This document shows positions 1 to 8,776 of a DNA stretch of 48,433 nt, one piece after another. The stretch is taken from contig JASBYY010000019.1 in the NCBI GenBank assembly GCA_029983675.1, positions 1 through 48,433 on the forward strand, read 5' to 3'. A model generated the notes under the pieces. The model was not told where the DNA came from and ran no database searches. It saw only the letters and a program-made list of their open reading frames with translations. Every line of letters begins with the position of its first letter. Position 1 is the stretch's first letter. The translations under genes were made by a program, and so were the position numbers. Source of the DNA: Bacteroidales bacterium. Its GTDB lineage: Bacteria > Bacteroidota > Bacteroidia > Bacteroidales > F082.

Positions 1-732
1 CAATCCCATGATAATAGTCCAATGTAAGTTCTCGTTGAACTGCTCAAACGTCTTCGGCTGATCGACAAACGGCGCCACGCGGTCAGGCTGCCCTCTATCG
101 GGCAAACACAACAACAGGCCGTCGTGCAACGCTTTCAAATCCCAGACTGTCAGATAACGCGTCGATGGCAACAAACGGGCATAATAATAATCGGGCATGT
201 CGTCAAGGGTATAATAATCGGTGTAAACCTCACCACATGTCTCGACGAGCTTCAGCTTATCGGCAAGCCCAAGCGATTGAAACAAACCTATCGCCTCTTC
301 GGTCGGCACTTCATGACGACGAAAGGGAAAATCGGAAGCTACAATCTCCTTCATGCGTAATTTCAACTGCTCAATGTCGGTTGCCGTCACCGGCGACAAG
401 TCCGATTTTCGGAGGTTGCAGAAAAAACCGTTCGAGATGGGATGTTCTACATACAAACGCGCGTCAGGAAACAAGTCGCACACTGCTTTGGCAAGCAGAA
501 AACACAAGGAAAGACCATACATCCTCATGCCGTTCATATCGCGCACGTCGAGATATTCAACCGTCCGATTATTGAAAACACGAAACATCAAGCCTTCCAC
601 CACATTGTTCACCTTGACAGAAACAATGGGATAAGGCTGTTCAAAAGGGAACGCCGAAAGCGCATCGAGCAAAGTTGTCCCTTCCTGAAAATCGGCAGAC
701 GTATGTGTGTTCTTACAACAAATCCTAATCAT
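1..732 (-). CDS. Nucleoside (uridine) kinase, TGS/ThrRS-like N-terminal part (partial)
   Basis: The reverse strand is open for 244 codons from ATG at 732 to the window edge, so only the N-terminal part is present. Residues 1-60 look like a TGS beta-grasp domain. Residues 70-190 resemble the second additional domain of threonyl-tRNA synthetase: the segment LCFLLAKAVCDLFPDA and later RRHEVPTEEAI (His about 140) match its general pattern, but the HxxxH editing pair of ThrRS is not there. This layout is typical of Bacteroidota proteins annotated as nucleoside or uridine kinase, in which a P-loop kinase domain follows; that domain would lie beyond position 1. The expected role is phosphorylating uridine/cytidine in pyrimidine salvage. 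A -7-like box lies at 919-926 on this strand, but no good -33 was found. Family assignment is fairly sure; substrate is inferred. Confidence 0.75.
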   Translation of the reverse strand, partial: MIRICCKNTHTSADFQEGTTLLDALSAFPFEQPYPIVSVKVNNVVEGLMFRVFNNRTVEYLDVRDMNGMRMYGLSLCFLLAKAVCDLFPDARLYVEHPISNGFFCNLRKSDLSPVTATDIEQLKLRMKEIVASDFPFRRHEVPTEEAIGLFQSLGLADKLKLVETCGEVYTDYYTLDDMPDYYYARLLPSTRYLTVWDLKALHDGLLLCLPDRGQPDRVAPFVDQPKTFEQFNENLHWTIIMGL

Positions 733-1089
733 ACCTACAATAATAACTTGATGAATTTGTCAGCTATCATTCCAAACCAACAAACCCTTATATCTACTAA
801 GCAAATCTCTTCCGACAAGTTCATATCAACGAGCACATTTGCATTTGTACCGAGTTTAAAAAAACAAGATGCAACGCAACGAAAGTATATCACGCCATAC
901 CTTTACTTTTGCTGTTGGCAAAATTAAATAAAAATAGTCATGCCAGCATCTTCCATTTTTATTCTATAAAAAATCCGGAACAAAAAACGCTATTTTTGCT
1001 TCCACAATTTCGAAGCTGTTTTACATATCCAATGGAATAGTGGCATTCATAAAGGGATTTCAAATAAATTCCGAATAAATCCCAAACGA

Positions 1090-1146
1090 ATCCCGTTTCA
1101 AGCACGGAATGACCATGTTGGGGATGACATGTTCAGGGACATGTCA
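1090..1146. repeat. REP-like palindromic repeat, left copy
   Basis: Positions 1090-1113 match 47342-47365 (reverse orientation) at 22 of 24 bases, centred on CTTGA/TCAAG between imperfect arms. Just downstream, TGACATGT (1125-1132) and ACATGTCA (1139-1146) form a perfect 8-bp stem with a TCAGGG loop. It lies outside any gene and resembles the short dispersed palindromes found between genes of many bacteria. Confidence 0.6.
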
Positions 1147-1372
1147 CGAGATGGCTATGTTCAGAATGACATTACACGGAATAATGGTGTCAGGCAGGAC
1201 GTTGTTGGGGGATGAGTAAAAAAAGAAGCGCTGTTGGATTGATGGGGCGTTATAGCCGGCTCTATGATTAATCACCCTACTTTTTCTTTCAAAACATATT
1301 GAAAAACAAGCATATAACATAATATTCCGTAATACATGTTTCCTTTTGCAAAAAACAAAAAAAATAATTCAC

Positions 1373-1380
1373 TACTTTTG
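1373..1380 (+). promoter_or_regulatory. -7 box of the histidine kinase operon
   Basis: TACTTTTG fits the Bacteroidota -7 consensus TAnnTTTG. It lies 22 bases before ATG 1403 and inside the longer reading frame that would start at TTG 1346, which favours 1403 as the true start. A TTTG at 1345-1348 is four to five bases too far upstream for an ideal -33. Confidence 0.5.
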
Positions 1381-1402
1381 CTCACAATATACTTCATACT
1401 TT

Positions 1403-3358
1403 ATGCGGAAATTAAAGATTTCGTTTTTAATAGTTGCTGTATTATCCGTGACCTTGTCCGGTTCTCGGTCAGACCTTGCCGCCCAAGAAGTGGATAGCGT
1501 TTTTACCATATACCATAACCTCAAAGGAGCGGCACAAGAGCGTGTAGGCGAAGTGCTATTAAAGGCACTCCAAGCAGAACGGTACACAGTTGACAGTTCT
1601 TATTTTTCGGCCATCTCATCGGAAAAAGAACTGATACTCGTCAAATCCACCTTGGACTATTATTTCAAAAACGAAAGCTACTCACGATCCTTTATTGCCG
1701 CACAGCATCTGGTGGAACTATCCACTCCTCGCCACGACACAGCCAACATGATTTGGGGATACTATTACATGGGATTCTCTTGTCAACGTTCTGGAATTCT
1801 AGACAAAGCCTTGCAATATAACGTCTTATGCTACGAACTTGCTTCGGCTTCCGATGATCTACAGACCCTTAGCTCGGTGATGAATAACATTGGCAATGTT
1901 TATATGACCAATAAAAAATATGACGATGCCATCAGTTATTTCAAACGAAGTATTGAAATATGGAATCGGTTGGGATTAAAAGACAAATTGGCCGTACCCC
2001 TCGGAAATCTATCCACAGCGTATTTGAAACAGGAACGCTACGAAGAAGCCTTGCAAGCTGCTCGCGAAGCACTAGCAATTGACAAAGAAATGAAACGCTC
2101 CCAAAAGGTTGCCATCCATCTCAACCAATTGGGAAACATCTTCATGCTTACACACCGGTACGACAGCGCATTAGACTGTCAGCACAAGTCGTATGCCTTT
2201 TTTGAAGAAACCGGGAGTGAATATGGGCAAACCATCACTCTTCATGCTATTGGGGAGACATACGAAGGCATGGGAAAAACCTCTTCAGCCATTAATCATT
2301 ATGAACGTGCGCTATCACTTGCCAAGAAAAACGACAACATCTATTTGACACAAAGTATTTCTCATTCTTTGTATTCCATTTATCGCCACTCCCATCCTGA
2401 TAAGGCTTTAGAATACTACGAGCAATATGTCCAATGCAAAGACTCTATCTTCAATGAGGAAAATCAAAAGCTGATCAACAACTTCAAGATAAGCTACGAA
2501 ACAAAAGAAATGGAAGCGAAGATCGCCAATCAAGCCAGAACTATCGCCAAAGACCGTCTTCTGTTTTGGGTATTTGCCTGCGGATTGATATTGATTACGA
2601 CCATTTTACTCTTGATATCGAACTTCCTAAGATTAAAGAAAAGAAGATACAACGATCTGAAGAAGATCAATGAGATGAAAGACAAATTCCTGTCACTTTT
2701 CTCACACGACTTGAAAAATTCGACGTTAAGTCAACAAATGGTGCTGCACCATCTGAAAAACAGCCTCCACATGCTTTCACACGAAGAGCTGAGCCAATCT
2801 CTTAAGGCAGTTTCCGATTCTGCCGACGCTCAGGTGGAGCTGTTGCTGAACCTCTTGAACTGGGCTCGCTTTCAAACTTCAAGAATCGAATTCACGCCAA
2901 CTGCATTCCCTATTGCCGAGGTTGTCGAATCAAACATCAAAGTATTTGACAATCAGGCAAAAGACAAGCAAATCAGTTTCAATGTTGACGTTCCTGCAGA
3001 CACAATTTGCTATAGCGACCGTAATATGATTTCTGCCATTATCCGCAACTACATCAGCAATGCCATCAAGTTTTCAAAAAACGGTCAGACTATCGACATC
3101 ACCTTGACCGAAAAAGCGGGAAAATGGCTGCTCAATGTTATTGACCATGGCATCGGCATCAGTCCGGAAAACCAAGAACGGATTTTCAAAAAAGACATCT
3201 TTACAACCACGGGCACAAAAGGCGAAACAGGTTCAAGTATCGGACTATACATTTGTAATGAGATTGCTGACCTTTGCCATGAGGAGTTGACGCTTGATAG
3301 TGTTATAGGATCAGGATCCGTCTTTAGCATCACCATCAGCAAAGAGAAAAAATCATGA
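1403..3358 (+). CDS. TPR-containing sensor histidine kinase
   Basis: Membrane-bound sensor kinase of about 651 residues. An N-terminal signal segment is followed by an extracytoplasmic array of tetratricopeptide repeats (about residues 60-380, repeated GNxY/A..YxxAL patterns), one transmembrane helix near 395-420 (LLFWVFACGLILITTILLL), a HisKA-type H-box with phospho-acceptor His435 in FSHDLKNS, and a HATPase domain with N-box (NYISNAIKF), G1 (DHGIGIS, Asp581) and G2 (GSSIGL). The family autophosphorylates on His and passes phosphate to a regulator; the next gene overlaps by ATGA and is the obvious partner. The ATG at 1403 is preferred over TTG 1346 because the promoter box lies between them and a signal peptide starts there. 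The signal sensed is unknown; TPRs suggest a protein or peptide ligand. Confidence 0.85.
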   Translation: MRKLKISFLIVAVLSVTLSGSRSDLAAQEVDSVFTIYHNLKGAAQERVGEVLLKALQAERYTVDSSYFSAISSEKELILVKSTLDYYFKNESYSRSFIAAQHLVELSTPRHDTANMIWGYYYMGFSCQRSGILDKALQYNVLCYELASASDDLQTLSSVMNNIGNVYMTNKKYDDAISYFKRSIEIWNRLGLKDKLAVPLGNLSTAYLKQERYEEALQAAREALAIDKEMKRSQKVAIHLNQLGNIFMLTHRYDSALDCQHKSYAFFEETGSEYGQTITLHAIGETYEGMGKTSSAINHYERALSLAKKNDNIYLTQSISHSLYSIYRHSHPDKALEYYEQYVQCKDSIFNEENQKLINNFKISYETKEMEAKIANQARTIAKDRLLFWVFACGLILITTILLLISNFLRLKKRRYNDLKKINEMKDKFLSLFSHDLKNSTLSQQMVLHHLKNSLHMLSHEELSQSLKAVSDSADAQVELLLNLLNWARFQTSRIEFTPTAFPIAEVVESNIKVFDNQAKDKQISFNVDVPADTICYSDRNMISAIIRNYISNAIKFSKNGQTIDITLTEKAGKWLLNVIDHGIGISPENQERIFKKDIFTTTGTKGETGSSIGLYICNEIADLCHEELTLDSVIGSGSVFSITISKEKKS

Positions 3359-4008
3359 ACGAGACCATCAAGATCATTATTACCGACGACCATCCTTTGA
3401 TGCGCCTTGGCATAAAAACCATGATCCTCTCCGGTGATCCCGACTTGCAAATCATCGGAGAAGCCTCATCGGGAAAGCGGCTGCTTGAAATGCTGCAAAC
3501 CATCCATCCCGACATCGTATTGCTCGACATCATCATGCCCAGCATGTCGGGAACGGAAACGGCAAAGATGATCAAGAAGCAACATCCTGAGATCAAAATA
3601 CTTATGGTTTCTTCAGAATGTGACGAAAACACCTTATTGAAAGTGGTTGATATCGGGGTCGATGGTTTTATCAACAAGTCTCAACCTGCATCGGATCTTA
3701 ATCTTGCCATTCACGATATCATGCAAGGCAACAGCTACTTTGGAGCAGATCTCTCAAAGTTGATTCGAAATATTTCCATAAACAAATCCGCCCCACAAGA
3801 TGATCCAGAGCTGTTTTCAAAAAAAGAAATGGAAATCATCCGGCTTTCCTGTGAGGGTTACTTGTCCAAGGAAATCGCAAACATAATGGAAATAAGCCCA
3901 CGCACTGTTGAAGGACACAAAGCGAAAATATTCAAAAAACTCGGGCTTAACACCACAATTGAAATGGTGCGTTATGCCATTCAAAACAAAATTATCAGCA
4001 TTGACTGA
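3355..4008 (+). CDS. NarL/LuxR-family response regulator
   Basis: A 217-residue two-domain regulator. The receiver domain (about 5-122) has the acidic pair Asp11/Asp12, phospho-acceptor Asp58 in LLDIIMP, Ser86 and Lys108. A LuxR-type helix-turn-helix follows at about 150-210 (EIIRLSCEGYLSKEIA ... ISPRTVEGHKAKIFKKLG). Its start overlaps the kinase stop by four bases (ATGA), so the two are translationally coupled and form a two-component pair. Targets are not shown. The secreted beta-helix gene 139 bases downstream has its own promoter and might be one, which is only inference. Confidence 0.93.
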   Translation: MNETIKIIITDDHPLMRLGIKTMILSGDPDLQIIGEASSGKRLLEMLQTIHPDIVLLDIIMPSMSGTETAKMIKKQHPEIKILMVSSECDENTLLKVVDIGVDGFINKSQPASDLNLAIHDIMQGNSYFGADLSKLIRNISINKSAPQDDPELFSKKEMEIIRLSCEGYLSKEIANIMEISPRTVEGHKAKIFKKLGLNTTIEMVRYAIQNKIISID

Positions 4009-4042
4009 TGCGGTGAGGCATTTGTTATCAGCATATTAAGAT

Positions 4043-4066
4043 CAGACGGTCGGTCATCTGTTTTTT
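4043..4066 (+). terminator. Probable terminator of the two-component operon
   Basis: CAGACGG (4043-4049) pairs with TCATCTG (4054-4060) with one mismatch and one G-T pair around a TCGG tetraloop, followed by six T (4061-4066). Modest stem, but well placed 35 bases after the regulator stop. Confidence 0.55.
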
Positions 4067-4095
4067 CCTATTATTATTTCGAGTAAAAATACCTA

Positions 4096-4126
4096 TTGAC
4101 AAACATTTGGTATTACCATATTTTTG
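4096..4126 (+). promoter_or_regulatory. Promoter of the beta-helix protein gene
   Basis: TTG (4096-4098), 20-base spacer, TATTTTTG (4119-4126): a near-ideal Bacteroidota housekeeping promoter. The start codon follows 21 bases after the -7 box. Confidence 0.75.
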
Positions 4127-4147
4127 CACTACTAATCACTATTTACT

Positions 4148-5491
4148 ATGAAAACGCTATTCCAATTTATTGCAATTCTTCTTGCTTTTTCGACAGTCTC
4201 TAATGCTCAGACCTCGTATTATGTCAGCAAGACTAACGGTTCGAACCGTAACGACGGAAAAACCGCCGCAACCGCCATGAAAAACATCCAGAAAGCCCTT
4301 GATGCCGCTGCTCCTGGCGACATTATTCATGTGGCCGAAGGCAACTATTTCGGTCTGCTCGACTGTGGCAACATCGAAATCACCAAGCCCGTCAGCATTC
4401 TCGGCGGCTATAGCAGCGACTTCTCCGTACGCAACGTGCTGCAGCATCGCACGATGATTCAGCCCACGGCTACTTCCAATGGATCACAGAGCGGCGGAGG
4501 CACCATCAAACTCACCAGCATTGTGGCTCCCAACGCACAGGTTGTCATCGACGGACTAATCATGGACCGTGGCAACAGCATTTCATACAACGCACACGGA
4601 GAAGGAAAACCCGACGGCGTGGAATCATCCATGATGAACCCCATCGGCATGGAAGGCATTGGAGGTCCCAATATGGAAGAAAAGGTACGCACTTCCGAAA
4701 CGGCCATGATTTATTTCAATGGATACCACGGCATTGTGAACAATGTAAATGTAGTCATCCGGAACTGTGCTTTCGTCAATGCACCCAACTACGGCATCCT
4801 TGGAATGCTCAAAGGATGTTCTCTTACTGTTGAAAACTGCATCTTTGTCAATGTCCGCATGGCATCGATGGACGTAAGAGGAGCCGATAGAAACACCTTG
4901 ACACAAGTCAACCTCCGCAACAACACCATCCTGTTCACATGGTCACGGCTCAAAGACCTTGCCGATATGGGCTACGGATTCCGCATGATTCCAGGAACAA
5001 GTTGCACGTTAGAGAACAATATCATTGGCTTTTCCACCTTTGCCGGTCTCGACCGCACCCATATTGACAGCGACAAAACACGCGAAGCCAAGCGCCACGA
5101 CGTTGTCAACAACAACATCTTCTTCCTCAATAGGCAGACCGACCTCACTCTTCCCGGCGGCGGCATGTTCTTGAGGATCACTGTTGACCAATTCGACGAC
5201 GTGGAACAATTGGCCGAAGTTGCTGGCAACAAGTCGCTCACCGATCCTTCCGTTTTCAAAGGGAAAATCGACGAGGCATATTTGAATGGATTTCTCAACG
5301 TCACCTATAAAGAAAGCCTGAGCAGCGACCCCAACTCCACAGCAAACACTTTCCGTCAGGCCATGGGCATGAATATGACCGGCACCATGACATCTTCTGC
5401 AAGCATGTTTGCCAACCGCTACAACCTTGCCAAAGCCCTGCAGTTGTTTGGGGCTGTCAACGGATGCGGCGCTCAAAACATCAAAAACTGA
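4148..5491 (+). CDS. Exported parallel beta-helix protein
   Basis: A 447-residue protein with a clear signal peptide (cleavage after about residue 20, SNAQ). Mature residues 22-80 contain YYVSKTNGSNRNDGKTAATAM and GDIIHVAEGNYFG, the entry motif of DUF1565/right-handed beta-helix proteins in which coils stack into a solenoid. Repeated short strands with Asn ladders (VNVVIRNCAFVN, SLTVENCIFVN, VNLRNNTILF) run to about residue 330. Such proteins are often polysaccharide lyases or surface adhesins; no catalytic motif was recognised. There is no T9SS sorting domain or lipobox, so a periplasmic or outer-surface location by another route is likely. It has its own promoter downstream of the two-component pair. 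Confidence 0.8.
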   Translation: MKTLFQFIAILLAFSTVSNAQTSYYVSKTNGSNRNDGKTAATAMKNIQKALDAAAPGDIIHVAEGNYFGLLDCGNIEITKPVSILGGYSSDFSVRNVLQHRTMIQPTATSNGSQSGGGTIKLTSIVAPNAQVVIDGLIMDRGNSISYNAHGEGKPDGVESSMMNPIGMEGIGGPNMEEKVRTSETAMIYFNGYHGIVNNVNVVIRNCAFVNAPNYGILGMLKGCSLTVENCIFVNVRMASMDVRGADRNTLTQVNLRNNTILFTWSRLKDLADMGYGFRMIPGTSCTLENNIIGFSTFAGLDRTHIDSDKTREAKRHDVVNNNIFFLNRQTDLTLPGGGMFLRITVDQFDDVEQLAEVAGNKSLTDPSVFKGKIDEAYLNGFLNVTYKESLSSDPNSTANTFRQAMGMNMTGTMTSSASMFANRYNLAKALQLFGAVNGCGAQNIKN

Positions 5492-5573
5492 ACGAAAACC
5501 AAATAGCAAAATAAAATCTGAAAAGAGTTGTGAAAAAATCAGTACGATCATAAGGAGGTTTTTTCATTTTGAT

Positions 5574-5597
5574 GTCGGTCCGAGAATTCGGGCCGAC
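5574..5597. other. 10-bp stem-loop, possible terminator or protein site
   Basis: GTCGGTCCGA (5574-5583) pairs fully with TCGGGCCGAC (5588-5597), with one G-T pair and a GAAT loop. No T-tract follows directly on either strand, so it is not a classic intrinsic terminator, though it sits 80 bases after the beta-helix gene. Confidence 0.45.
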
Positions 5598-5712
5598 TCA
5601 CTCTTAGAATGTTGATTTTCCTTTTTGCTACGATGAACTCATACGACACCAATGAAACAAACAAATAATTCGCAAAATGAAACCCCATACACATTTCCGT
5701 ATTGTTATTTGT

Positions 5713-5720
5713 TATTTTTG
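5713..5720 (+). promoter_or_regulatory. -7 box upstream of the TMEM43-like gene
   Basis: TATTTTTG fits TAnnTTTG. No clear -33 element was found at the right distance, and the leader to the start codon would be about 120 bases. Confidence 0.4.
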
Positions 5721-5847
5721 CTGTTGCAATCATCCATTAAACGGCAAAAGATTACCTTTCTTTGGATTTTGTCGTAAATAATTAGCAATTATCGTTTTAT
5801 AATAAAGATAGCCATAAAAGAAGTTACTAATCAATATCTAATTTAAT

Positions 5848-7113
5848 ATGTCATATCAAACTACTACAAAGACGTCCTATGGAAGCAAGGTAGGAAGTGC
5901 CTTCAAGAATACTTTTGTCGGCGTCATGCTCATCATCATTGGTACCATAGCCATTTTCTGGAATGAAAACCGCGCCATAAAGACCTATCGCACCATCAAC
6001 GATTCGGAAAAACACTACGTTGAAATGCCCGACATCACGCAGGCCAACCCCGATTTCAATGGTAAAATCGTGCACTGCACCGGCAAAGCCCTGACTGATG
6101 CCATTCTCTCCGATGCCAATTTCGGTGTAGCCGTCAACGGCCTCCATCTCGAACGCAAAGTGGAGTACTTTCAGTATGTCGAAAAATCGCATAGCGAAGA
6201 AAAGGAAAAGATCGGTGGCGGAAGTGAAACAACAACAACCTACACATACGAAACAATGTGGGTTGACGAACCGGTGTTATCATCGAACTTCAACGATCCT
6301 GGCTACAAAAACTCGAATTTTGTAAACGCCATTGTTGAAAAGAAGGAATGGGATGCTGAAAACGTTTCTTTTGGTGCCTACAACCTCCCTCCTTTCATTG
6401 TCGGCCAGATCATACACACGCAACCAGCATCCGTCAACATGACCGATAGCATTGCTCGGCAATGGGAAGCCGACATCACCGAACGCCTTAATGAACGCCA
6501 ATCTATAAGCGGTGGCATTGGCAAAAATGCCGTTGGACAGCTCAGCCTCTTTGACGACACTGTGGTTGACTACGTCCATACACAAGGCAACACGGTTTAC
6601 TTTGGCAAAACGCCCAATAATCCTACCATTGGCGATGTAAGGGTTTCGTTTTCCTATACACCCAACGACCAGCAGGTTTCCATCATCGCCAAGGTGAATA
6701 ACAACACCTTTGAGCATTTCACGGCAAAGAACAAATGCTCATTTTCTGCTGTCGAATTGGGCGATGTCAGTGCTGAAGCCATGTTTGAAACTGCCCGTCA
6801 AGGCAATAAAATAATCACATGGATTATTCGCATCATACTTATAATCATTATCATAGGAGGATTTAAGGCAACAACCGGCTTATTGCCCACCCTGTTAAAA
6901 GTGTTGCCTTTCCTTGGGAAAGGTGTCGGAGCCATACTTGGGTTCGTCTCCACTGTCATTGGCATCATCTGGTCGCTCTTGTGGATTGGCATCGCTTGGA
7001 TTACGGTACGTCCTATAATCGCCATCATTCTGTTAGTGGTCATTATCGGTTTAATTGTCCTGATTAGGAAGCGCAGCAAGAAAGTCGAAACAACGCAACC
7101 CTCGGTGTCGTGA
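5848..7113 (+). CDS. TMEM43-family membrane protein
   Basis: A 421-residue protein with one transmembrane helix at about 20-40, a long extracytoplasmic domain (about 45-310) and three or four hydrophobic helices near the C-terminus (about 320-405), ending in a basic tail (RKRSKKVE). This topology and motifs such as FWNENRAIKTYRTI and the AEMF segment before the second membrane part match the TMEM43/LUMA family (PF07787), whose bacterial members have no established function. It is followed 30 bases later by a 63-residue protein and a 5'-nucleotidase, apparently in one unit. Confidence 0.8.
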   Translation: MSYQTTTKTSYGSKVGSAFKNTFVGVMLIIIGTIAIFWNENRAIKTYRTINDSEKHYVEMPDITQANPDFNGKIVHCTGKALTDAILSDANFGVAVNGLHLERKVEYFQYVEKSHSEEKEKIGGGSETTTTYTYETMWVDEPVLSSNFNDPGYKNSNFVNAIVEKKEWDAENVSFGAYNLPPFIVGQIIHTQPASVNMTDSIARQWEADITERLNERQSISGGIGKNAVGQLSLFDDTVVDYVHTQGNTVYFGKTPNNPTIGDVRVSFSYTPNDQQVSIIAKVNNNTFEHFTAKNKCSFSAVELGDVSAEAMFETARQGNKIITWIIRIILIIIIIGGFKATTGLLPTLLKVLPFLGKGVGAILGFVSTVIGIIWSLLWIGIAWITVRPIIAIILLVVIIGLIVLIRKRSKKVETTQPSVS

Positions 7114-7143
7114 AAAACAAACAATAAACAAAATCAAACAGCC

Positions 7144-7335
7144 ATGAATATTTACGTTAACGAAAAGAAAATCAGCATCTTCCATGGTGCAACGGTAAAA
7201 TCAGCATTGATGAAATACTATAGGGCAACCGGAGAAAAAGTCAATCTTGACTCTCTTGATGTCCGCGATGCTTACGGCAACTCCATCGCTCTTGACGGTT
7301 CATTAAGTGAAAGCTCCAGAATCTTCACAAAATGA
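7144..7335 (+). CDS. Small conserved-looking protein, possibly beta-grasp
   Basis: A 63-residue soluble protein with no signal peptide. The start MNIYVNEKKISIFHGATVKSA resembles ThiS/MoaD/ubiquitin-like beta-grasp openings (strand, turn, strand, then a helix entered by GATV), but the C-terminal Gly-Gly used by sulfur carriers is absent; it ends RIFTK. Its stop overlaps the start of the 5'-nucleotidase gene by ATGA, so the pair is translationally coupled. No function is assigned; the coupling suggests a role linked to the downstream lipoprotein. Confidence 0.65.
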   Translation: MNIYVNEKKISIFHGATVKSALMKYYRATGEKVNLDSLDVRDAYGNSIALDGSLSESSRIFTK

Positions 7336-8759
7336 AGTATTTGTCCAAAATAGCATGGATGGTTTTGGTCGCACTTATTGCGACAGGTTGTCTGCAAAAA
7401 GAAAGGCAAGTGGTCGTGATATCGTTGAACGACATGCACGCCAATATTGACAACTTCCCGAAGTTCGCTGGATTAATGGACAGCCTTCGCTCGGTATATC
7501 CCGATCTGCTTCTATTGAGTGCAGGTGACAACAGGACGGGAAATCCCATCAACGATCGTTACAAAGACCCTTCCATTCCTATGGTGGAACTGATGAATGC
7601 CACAGGTTTTGACCTCTCCGTATTGGGCAACCATGAGTTTGACGGAGGTCAAGACGAATTGGCACACGTCATCGAGAAATCGGATTTCGATTACGTTTGC
7701 GCCAACATCCATTTGCCATCTGATAGTAAAATCAATGTGTCACCATATAAGATATTGGAAGTCAATGGCGTGAAAATCGGAGTAATTGGCGGTATTCAAA
7801 TAGGAAAGAACGGTCTGCCCGATTCCCATCCACTGAATCTCGAAGGAATTAAGTTTGACTCCATCGCCAACGTGCTGCCTGCCTATATCGATGAGTTACG
7901 TGAAAAATGCGACCTGCTATTCTTGCTGTCGCACGGTGGCCATGAGTACGAACGCTTCATCGCAAGCCGTTTCCCGGAATTAGACGCCATATTCGGAGGA
8001 CACTCCCACACCAAAGTGGCAGATATGACGATTGTAAACGGCGTGTTGATTACGCAATCGGAATGCAAGCTAAAGTACGTCACTCTCAGCAAGTTCACCT
8101 TGAAAAAAGGCAAAGTGACCGATAAAAGCGACACTTTGATTTCCATTCCTCTGTTTGAGACAGAGAATGCGGATGTAAGAGCCATGGTGGACCAATACAA
8201 CTCCGATGAGACTTTCCAACAAGTTGTGGCAAACGTTGTTACCCCTTTTTCAAACAGAGAATCGCTCGGATGTCTTATGACGGATGCCATTCGCTACGAA
8301 GCCGAGGCTGATATGGGGTTCCAAAACCCCGGCGGCGTACGATGCGACAGCCTTTCAGCCGGCCCGCTCACGTTGAAAGAGGTGTACCGTCTCGACCCTT
8401 TTAGCAATGATATTGTCGCTTTCACGCTCTCCGGCGAAGAAATCGTGAACATGATACGCTGCTGCTGGTTTACTGACGGAGGCGCTCCGCATTGCTCCGG
8501 CTGCACCTATTCGTTCAAACTCAATGAGAACGACGAGATAAGTAACCTTTCCGTCATGCTGGAAAATGGCAAGCCACTCGACTTGAAAGCCAAGTACAAG
8601 ATCGTCATGAACAGTTATATGGCTTCGGTCCTCGACTTCGATCACGAAGATCCGGGGCAATCTACATTCCAATCCTCCAACAAAATGTTGCTGGACTATC
8701 TGCAAGACCATCCCGACATTGACTACCATGCTGTTGCCCGTGTCCGGCTACAGCATTGA
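7332..8759 (+). CDS. Lipoprotein 5'-nucleotidase (UshA/metallophosphoesterase family)
   Basis: A 475-residue exported enzyme. IATGC with Cys20 is a lipobox, so it is anchored to a membrane by lipidation. The metallophosphoesterase domain (about 27-260) has metal ligands in NDMH (Asp34, His36), GDN (Asp66), GNHEF (Asn100, His101), SHGG and GGHSHT. The C-terminal 5'-nucleotidase domain (about 290-450) carries NPGGVR and a YRLDPFSND loop for nucleoside binding. The family hydrolyses extracytoplasmic nucleotides to nucleosides and phosphate, or related phosphoesters. Related Bacteroidota genomes can encode the two halves as separate genes; here they are one polypeptide. Expressed with the 63-residue protein ahead of it. 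Confidence 0.9.
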   Translation: MKYLSKIAWMVLVALIATGCLQKERQVVVISLNDMHANIDNFPKFAGLMDSLRSVYPDLLLLSAGDNRTGNPINDRYKDPSIPMVELMNATGFDLSVLGNHEFDGGQDELAHVIEKSDFDYVCANIHLPSDSKINVSPYKILEVNGVKIGVIGGIQIGKNGLPDSHPLNLEGIKFDSIANVLPAYIDELREKCDLLFLLSHGGHEYERFIASRFPELDAIFGGHSHTKVADMTIVNGVLITQSECKLKYVTLSKFTLKKGKVTDKSDTLISIPLFETENADVRAMVDQYNSDETFQQVVANVVTPFSNRESLGCLMTDAIRYEAEADMGFQNPGGVRCDSLSAGPLTLKEVYRLDPFSNDIVAFTLSGEEIVNMIRCCWFTDGGAPHCSGCTYSFKLNENDEISNLSVMLENGKPLDLKAKYKIVMNSYMASVLDFDHEDPGQSTFQSSNKMLLDYLQDHPDIDYHAVARVRLQH

Positions 8760-8776
8760 CAAATCCCCCCAAAATG

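Larger units (their letters stand above)
733..1402. other. Gene-poor intergenic region with palindromic repeat
   Basis: No credible gene is seen in about 670 bases between two divergent genes. Opposed TAnnTTTG-like boxes sit at 904-911 (plus) and 919-926 (minus). Positions 1090-1146 hold a palindromic repeat described separately. The stretch 1110-1220 is full of short words such as AATGAC and GACATG, like decayed copies of the same repeat. Open frames at 124-927 on the plus strand are antisense shadows or chance. Confidence 0.6.
5492..5847. other. Intergenic region with a hairpin and -7-like box
   Basis: No gene is seen. A strong inverted repeat (5574-5597) and a TATTTTTG box (5713-5720) are listed separately. 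The remainder is AT-rich with no further pattern. Confidence 0.6.

Noticed and set aside
124..927. Overlapping plus-strand open frames of 78-161 codons
   Set aside because: They lie antisense to the nucleoside kinase gene, lack promoter or family signals, and are rich in the residues expected from reading its complement.
1346..1402. Longer N-terminus of the histidine kinase from TTG 1346
   Set aside because: A -7 box falls inside this stretch and a signal peptide starts at 1403.
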